A stretch of 58,404 nt of DNA from assembly GCA_020629615.1 (NCBI GenBank), contig JAHDCZ010000005.1, positions 1-58,404 on the forward strand, in the 5' to 3' direction. The notes under the pieces are model-generated. The model did not search any database. It was not told the origin of the DNA and saw only the letters and a list, made by a program, of their open reading frames with translations. How positions within the stretch are numbered: position 1 is the stretch's first letter; every line of letters begins with the position of its first letter. A program made the translations under genes and the position numbers. Positions 53,369 through 58,404 of the stretch are shown in pieces. The stretch is from Saprospiraceae bacterium. Lineage in GTDB: Bacteria; Bacteroidota; Bacteroidia; Chitinophagales; Saprospiraceae.

Positions 53369-56300
53369 TGAAAAGGCCACTTATTATTCTTTTCGTTTTA
53401 TGCCTCTTTTCTTGCAAAAAAGAATCTGATATTGGATTAAAATTAGATAGTTTTCAATTTAATAGAATACCATCAAGCCATTCAGGCTTAAATTTTAGCA
53501 ATGCAATCAAAGAAGATCAAAATTACAATCACCTGGTTTGGGAATCAATATTTTACGGAGGTGGTGTAGCCATCGGTGATATTAATAACGATGGATTGGA
53601 TGATGTCTTTTTGACAGGAAATCAGGTCAACGATAAACTATTTCTCAATAAAGGAAATTTAAATTTTGAAGACATTACTCAGCAGGCAAACATTAATAAA
53701 GATGAAAATACTTGGTCAAGTGGCGTAACAATGGCGGATGTCAATAATGATGGTTGGCTAGATATTTATGTTAGTCGATCTTGGTGGCAAAGAGATCATA
53801 AAGGAAAAACCAAGCGAAAGAATAAATTATATATCAATCAAAAAGATGGTCGTTTTTTAGAGCAAGCGGAGAATTATGGCTTAGCCGATAGCGGTTATTC
53901 AACGCAGGCTAGTTTTGCAGACTTTGATAAAGACGGAGATCTTGACATGTTTTTGATTAATTGCCCGTCCAACAATATAGATCAGAAATTAGATTACATC
54001 CAAAAGAACAAAATTCCATTTGAGTTTAGTAACAAACTGTATATAAACATGGATTCCAAATTTGTGGATCAAACTAAGCAGAGCGGTTTAGAAGATTATG
54101 GATTTGGCTTAGGTGTAGTGACGCTAGATTTGAATGATGATGGATGGACAGACATATATGTATCCAATGATTTTGAACAAGCAGATCGATATTACATCAA
54201 CCAAAAAGATGGATCGTTTAAAGATGAAATCAAATCTAAGTTAAAGCATATCTCGTATTCCTCTATGGGTGTAGATGTGGGTGACTTTAATAATGATGGA
54301 CTAAAAGACATCTTTGTTTTGGATATGCAAAGTGCTTCGCATTATCGATCCAAGACAACGATGCCTTCAATGAGTGTAGAGAACTTTTGGAAAAATGTAG
54401 TACGTGGCAATCATTATCAATATATGACCAATATGCTTCAAATGAATAATGGTGAAGGCTTCTATTCTGAGATAGCACATCTTGCTGGTGTTAATAGTTC
54501 TGATTGGAGTTGGGCTACCTTGATGGCCGATTTTGATAACGATGGCTATAAAGATTTATTTGTTACTAATGGAGTGGATCGAGATCTCAAAAACAATGAT
54601 TATCTAGAAATGCTACGAGTAAACAAAAAAGAAGGCGCTGATCTTTTGGCACTTTCTCAGAAAGCACCTTCTAATAAGATTACAAATTGTTTTTACCACA
54701 ATCAGGGTAACTTAAAATTCAAAAACATCGCAGGTGAAATTGGTTTACAGGCAAAGGGCTTTTCTTATGGAGCGGCATATGGCGATTTAGACAATGATGG
54801 CGATTTGGATTTGATTACCTGTAATAACAATGAAGAAGTAGCGCTGTATGAAAACCAAAATGCAAATCACTTCATTGGTTTTGATTTTTCCACCTTCCCT
54901 CATAATGGACTCAATACTAAAATAAAAATATGGGTAGATGGCATGATCCAATCAAAGGAAATCACTGCGACTCGTGGTTATCAATCATCGGTAAGTACCA
55001 AAGCTATATTCGGCGTAAGCCAAAAAAAGAAAGTGGACAGTCTTCTCATTGTTTTACCCAATGGGCAAGAATTATTTAAAACTGAACTTACTACAGATTC
55101 AATTTATCAGTGGAATATGCAAGATTTTAATGATCCAATATCTAGAAAAAAAGAAGGTCATTCTTTATTAGCTATGTCTTCCAGCGATTACGGTTTTAAT
55201 TATATCCATGAAGAAAATTTATACGATGATTTTAAAATACAATCGCTTCTTCCTCATCGACAATCAACTCAAGGACCCGCTTTGTGTGTAGCAGATGTAA
55301 ATGGTGATGGACTTGAAGATATTTTTATTGGAGGAGCAAGAGGTGATGCTGATATTCTTTATTTACAAAATAAACGAGGGGCATTCGACGTAAGTCAAAT
55401 ATTTAAGCCAGACCAAAATTATGAATCAGTAGCTGCACTATTTTTTGATGTGAATATGGACGGCTTTCAGGACTTATATGTGGTAAGTGGAGGAAGTGAT
55501 TTACCGGTTTCTAATCCGTTGTATCAAGATCGACTATATATAAATAATGGTAAGGGTCAGTTTCAAAGAGATCTAACATTTGTCCCGCAAGCAATCAATG
55601 GATCCAGTGTCGCGGTGGAGGATATGGATCGTGATGGGGATTTAGATCTTTTTGTAGGCGGTGCAGATCGCCCACTTTCATATCCTAGATCAGAACCTTT
55701 CAGTGTTTATAGAAATGATGAAGGCAAATTGACAGAAATTCAATCAAAAACCTTTAATTCTCTTGGGATTATTCGTTCCATTATATGGGTTGATTTAAAT
55801 GGTGATGGTTTTAAAGATGTTTTGCCTGTTGGCGAATGGTCAGATATAAACTATTTACCGAATGATAATGGAAAAGGCTTTTTGGATCCTGTTTCTATAG
55901 CAGACAAAGAACTAAAAGGGTGGTGGAATTCCATAGAAAAGGTTGATATCAATGATGATGGCAAACCAGATTTTGTTTTAGGAAATATTGGAACAAACAA
56001 CAAATTTGGTGTGGATAATCAACATCGTCTCAAAATATATGGAAATGATTTTGATAAGAATTCTAGCTACGATGTTGTCCTCTCTAAAAATTATAAAGAC
56101 AAGGCAGTTCCGCTTCGAGGACGTGAATGCTCTTCTGAAAAAATGCCATTTATTAAACGAAAATTTAAAGATTATCACAGCTTTGCTTCTGCTTCTTTGG
56201 TAGATATTTATGGTGAAAAAAATTTAAATGAGTCAACTCAATATGAGGTAAACGAATTTAGATCTGGAACCTTAATATCAAATAGTAATTCTTATGAATT

Positions 56301-56622
56301 TCATCCATTTCCTAACGAGGCTCAATTAAGTGCCGTAAAAGCTAGCTATACCCAAGACTTAAATAAAGACGGCTTGAAAGATGTAGTTTTAGTTGGAAAT
56401 CACTTTGGTGCGGAAGTTGAAACGGTTCGTCATGATGCCTTAAATGGTCTTGTCTTGCTTAATTCTAAGAATGGATTTAGAGCACTTTCAAGCCAAGAAT
56501 CTGGGGTTTATGTCCCTGCCAATGCCAGAAAATTACTGCCAATTCAAATCGGAAAAAGTAAAAAACTTATAGTTGGAAATAACAATAGTAGACAATTGTT
56601 TATTGAACTTGATCACCGTTAA
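53368..56622 (+). CDS. Large VCBS/FG-GAP repeat lipoprotein with internal ASPIC/UnbV domain
   Basis: 1084 residues. A lipobox ends at Cys16 (CLFSCKKES). Two stretches of calcium-binding FG-GAP/VCBS repeats (about 60-500 and 620-1080; DINNDGLDDVFLTGN, DFDKDGDLDMFLIN, DVNGDGLEDIFIGGA) flank an ASPIC/UnbV-like domain near 505-590 (KIKIWVDGMIQSKEITATRGYQ ... FGVS). These proteins form seven-bladed propellers on the cell surface and are numerous in marine Bacteroidota, often with SusCD systems; none is seen here. Coupled to the LEA2 lipoprotein. The last 23 bp overlap the convergent SRPBCC gene. Confidence 0.88.
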   Translation: MKRPLIILFVLCLFSCKKESDIGLKLDSFQFNRIPSSHSGLNFSNAIKEDQNYNHLVWESIFYGGGVAIGDINNDGLDDVFLTGNQVNDKLFLNKGNLNFEDITQQANINKDENTWSSGVTMADVNNDGWLDIYVSRSWWQRDHKGKTKRKNKLYINQKDGRFLEQAENYGLADSGYSTQASFADFDKDGDLDMFLINCPSNNIDQKLDYIQKNKIPFEFSNKLYINMDSKFVDQTKQSGLEDYGFGLGVVTLDLNDDGWTDIYVSNDFEQADRYYINQKDGSFKDEIKSKLKHISYSSMGVDVGDFNNDGLKDIFVLDMQSASHYRSKTTMPSMSVENFWKNVVRGNHYQYMTNMLQMNNGEGFYSEIAHLAGVNSSDWSWATLMADFDNDGYKDLFVTNGVDRDLKNNDYLEMLRVNKKEGADLLALSQKAPSNKITNCFYHNQGNLKFKNIAGEIGLQAKGFSYGAAYGDLDNDGDLDLITCNNNEEVALYENQNANHFIGFDFSTFPHNGLNTKIKIWVDGMIQSKEITATRGYQSSVSTKAIFGVSQKKKVDSLLIVLPNGQELFKTELTTDSIYQWNMQDFNDPISRKKEGHSLLAMSSSDYGFNYIHEENLYDDFKIQSLLPHRQSTQGPALCVADVNGDGLEDIFIGGARGDADILYLQNKRGAFDVSQIFKPDQNYESVAALFFDVNMDGFQDLYVVSGGSDLPVSNPLYQDRLYINNGKGQFQRDLTFVPQAINGSSVAVEDMDRDGDLDLFVGGADRPLSYPRSEPFSVYRNDEGKLTEIQSKTFNSLGIIRSIIWVDLNGDGFKDVLPVGEWSDINYLPNDNGKGFLDPVSIADKELKGWWNSIEKVDINDDGKPDFVLGNIGTNNKFGVDNQHRLKIYGNDFDKNSSYDVVLSKNYKDKAVPLRGRECSSEKMPFIKRKFKDYHSFASASLVDIYGEKNLNESTQYEVNEFRSGTLISNSNSYEFHPFPNEAQLSAVKASYTQDLNKDGLKDVVLVGNHFGAEVETVRHDALNGLVLLNSKNGFRALSSQESGVYVPANARKLLPIQIGKSKKLIVGNNNSRQLFIELDHR

Positions 56623-57073
56623 AATATTTTTCCATCGCTTGCATTCGATAATCAAATATTTGATTCAACTGTTTTTTTACAAATAATCTGTGTGCTATTC
56701 TACCTAATATTCCTAGTGGTAGTTTGTAATGCACGATATCGGTCATTTCGATACCATCTTCTACTTGTCTGAAATGATGCTCGTGATGCCACATGGAGTA
56801 AGGACCGACACGTTGTTCGTCAACGAAAAAATGTGGTTCTTTAACGTGAGTGATTTCTGTCACCCATTTTAGAGGAATTCCGAGTATCGGTTTTACAGTG
56901 TAAGAAATCATTTGGCCAGGGTAGCATTTTCTGTCCAAAGAAATATCAGTAATATTGAATGATAACTCCTGTGGTGTAATTTTTTCTAAGTTCTTAGGAG
57001 AAGAGAAAAAATCCCACGCTTTTTCTGGAGATAATTTAACAATCTGTTGACGACGTAAAACGTATGTACTCAT
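56600..57073 (-). CDS. SRPBCC-fold ligand-binding protein
   Basis: 157 residues. The START/SRPBCC pattern is clear: RRQQIVKLSPEKAWDFFSSPKNLEKITP (first strand and helices), GQMISYTVKPILGIPLKWVTEI, DGIEMTDIVHYKLPLG and a long C-terminal helix. It resembles cyclase/COQ10-like proteins that bind hydrophobic ligands in a deep cavity; the ligand is unknown. It lies 43 bp downstream of the CNNM-type gene on the same strand. The 3' end overlaps the VCBS gene by 23 bp. Confidence 0.8.
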   Translation of the reverse strand: MSTYVLRRQQIVKLSPEKAWDFFSSPKNLEKITPQELSFNITDISLDRKCYPGQMISYTVKPILGIPLKWVTEITHVKEPHFFVDEQRVGPYSMWHHEHHFRQVEDGIEMTDIVHYKLPLGILGRIAHRLFVKKQLNQIFDYRMQAMEKYFNGDQVQ

Positions 57074-57116
57074 GAGCTTAAAACATGAGAAGAAGAAAGA
57101 TTGTTTTGTTTATTCT

Positions 57117-58169
57117 TTAGTTATTAAGATTAGCTTGCATTTTCTTCTTGGCAAGCTCTTGCATATCTTCTTGTAAGTCGGATTCGTCTGTGATTTCTAG
57201 CCCTAAAATGGTTTCCAGTAAATCCTCCATACTGACTATTCCGACGACCGTACCAAAGTTATCTATAACCGCAGACAAATGAATTTTTTCACCTACCATT
57301 TTGTCAAATAGTACAGGCAAAGCAGTTGTATTTTTTACTTTAGTAATAGGAAGTAAAAGAGATTTTAAGGTTGTCTTGTCTTTGTCTTGTGCTAATTCAT
57401 TTAAGATGTCATCCTTTAGAACCATGCCTTCTAAGATTTCTCCTGAGTCATCAAAAATTGGTATTCTAGAAAATGCTAAAGTTTTGTGATTGTCATAAAA
57501 ATCTTTCACATTAACATTAGCCTTTGATGAGAAGAAAACAGAACGTGGTGTCATAATTTCTTGTACGACTTTATTTTCTAGTTGGATAAGGTTTTTAATA
57601 ATAGTTGATTCACTTTTAGCCAATGTTCCCGAAGTTTCGCCCAAGGTAGCCATGGCATGGATATCAGATCTTGATAAAACACTTTTATCTTTTTCCTTCT
57701 TCAAACTTTTGGTTATTAACTGACTGATCCACACTAAGGGAGCCAGGACAAACAACAATAATTTTAATGATCTAAGTGTGAATGGCGCTAGCTGTTGCCA
57801 CATGTTGGCACCAATCGTCTTTGGGATGATTTCCGAAAGTATTAAAATGGCCAATGTCATGATCCCGGCTACCCAAGATTCAGGACTAATTCCCAAGATA
57901 GGTTCTGCATTACTTCCAAAATATTTTCCAGCTTGTGCTCCAACCCCAATAGCACCTACGGTATGAGCAATCGTGTTAAGGGTAAGTATCGCGGACAAGG
58001 GGCGATCAATATCTTCTTTATAACTTTCGAGTTGCGCTCCCAATGGACTTTTTTCGGCGACTTTCCGTCGAACATACGAAGGCGTAATACTCAATAGGAC
58101 CGCTTCCCATATCGAACAGAGAAACGAAAAAATAATGGAGAGCCCGAAAAATGCAATAAGAAGAATCAT
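57117..58169 (-). CDS. CNNM/CorC-type membrane protein with DUF21 and CBS domains
   Basis: 350 residues. The N-terminal DUF21 transmembrane domain (about 1-150, with LSEIIPKTIGANMWQQ, the conserved PKT) is followed by a CBS pair (about 190-320; IMTPRSVFFSSKANVNVKDF, VVGIVSMEDLLETILG). The C-terminal CorC/HlyC domain of longer relatives is missing: only ~30 residues follow the CBS pair. CNNM/CorC proteins are linked to Mg2+ export or resistance. Together with corA this gives two magnesium-related genes in the window, not adjacent. Confidence 0.85.
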   Translation of the reverse strand: MILLIAFFGLSIIFSFLCSIWEAVLLSITPSYVRRKVAEKSPLGAQLESYKEDIDRPLSAILTLNTIAHTVGAIGVGAQAGKYFGSNAEPILGISPESWVAGIMTLAILILSEIIPKTIGANMWQQLAPFTLRSLKLLLFVLAPLVWISQLITKSLKKEKDKSVLSRSDIHAMATLGETSGTLAKSESTIIKNLIQLENKVVQEIMTPRSVFFSSKANVNVKDFYDNHKTLAFSRIPIFDDSGEILEGMVLKDDILNELAQDKDKTTLKSLLLPITKVKNTTALPVLFDKMVGEKIHLSAVIDNFGTVVGIVSMEDLLETILGLEITDESDLQEDMQELAKKKMQANLNN

Positions 58170-58367
58170 ATGTAATAATATTATAAGGTGTAAAGCTATA
58201 AAAAGTATATGGAAGTGACTAATAAAGTAGCTTTATAAGCTCCTTTCATCATTTCACTTATTCTACAGACATTTCCAAAAAACGAAAGATTCATACCAAA
58301 AATAGAATATCAAGAATCTAAAAGCTTTCATGACCACATCTTTGTATTTGAATAAACATTTAATACG

Positions 58368-58404
58368 ATGAATACTGACTTTACTTTTAAATTTCTTAAA
58401 TCTT
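58368..58404 (+). CDS. Possible start of a gene running off the right edge
   Basis: ATG at 58368 opens a frame of twelve codons (MNTDFTFKFLKS) that is unbroken at the window end. The 198 bp between the divergent CNNM gene and this ATG show no other gene. There is too little sequence to call a family. Confidence 0.3.
   Translation, partial: MNTDFTFKFLKS

Overview
This 58.4 kb window reads as a stretch of ordinary chromosome from a low-GC member of the Bacteroidota, most likely Saprospiria-like. Three things point there. (1) Several proteins carry type IX secretion signals: type A sorting tails at 507-3275 and 34731-35492, and a gliding-motility-type (type B) C-terminus on a 2115-residue surface protein that sits with its own PorP/SprF and OmpA-type partners. 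(2) The Bacteroidota promoter box TAnnTTTG lies just upstream of about ten genes, once with a perfect TTTG partner 19 bp upstream (corA). (3) The gene set is typical: bshC of bacillithiol synthesis, DUF1573 next to yajC, many SPII lipoproteins, and almost no Shine-Dalgarno sequences. No rRNA, tRNA, CRISPR array, insertion sequence or phage gene was seen.

Layout. 1-7.7 kb, minus strand: a cut-off lipoprotein, a secreted leucine-rich-repeat protein, an OmpA-type lipoprotein, and a coupled operon tyrS / SAM methyltransferase / trans-sulfuration-type PLP enzyme. 7.8-11.2 kb: an FtsX/LolE-type permease overlapping an HExxH protein, a small conserved protein, and corA. 11.2-15.0 kb: class Ia ribonucleotide reductase nrdB-nrdA behind an unusually structured control region (a perfect inverted pair of DnaA boxes and two further palindromes). 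15.1-16.9 kb: a class III sirtuin and a CaiB/BaiF CoA-transferase. 17.0-26.9 kb: porP/sprF-like gene, TPR/PD40/OmpA protein and giant repeat-built adhesin, closed by a long hairpin terminator. 27-32 kb: yajC, DUF1573 lipoprotein, aroK, a membrane-anchored subtilase, trxB and fba. 32.1-35.5 kb: a PadR regulator with two paralogous membrane proteins, a kynurenine-formamidase-like cyclase and a secreted type A protein. 35.6-40.5 kb: dapB-dnaG on one strand and hemE-accD on the other. 40.5-50.7 kb: bshC, a DppB-type permease, a barrel protein, purM, the run ppk-purB-amphipathic protein, and tpiA. 50.8-58.4 kb: envelope proteins (barrel, rhodanese lipoprotein, steroid-reductase-like membrane enzyme, LEA2 lipoprotein, large VCBS/UnbV lipoprotein), an SRPBCC protein and a CNNM/CBS membrane protein.

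Most genes are housekeeping: nucleotide, haem, lysine, fatty acid and central carbon metabolism, replication priming and redox. The parts most worth a second look are the nrd control region, the PorP-OmpA-adhesin module with its exact-length 265-residue tandem block duplication, the structured leader before porP, the PadR operon of paired membrane proteins, and a subtilase carried on four N-terminal membrane helices. Several start codons were placed inside longer open frames, using promoter boxes, signal peptides and family length; each choice is explained in its entry.
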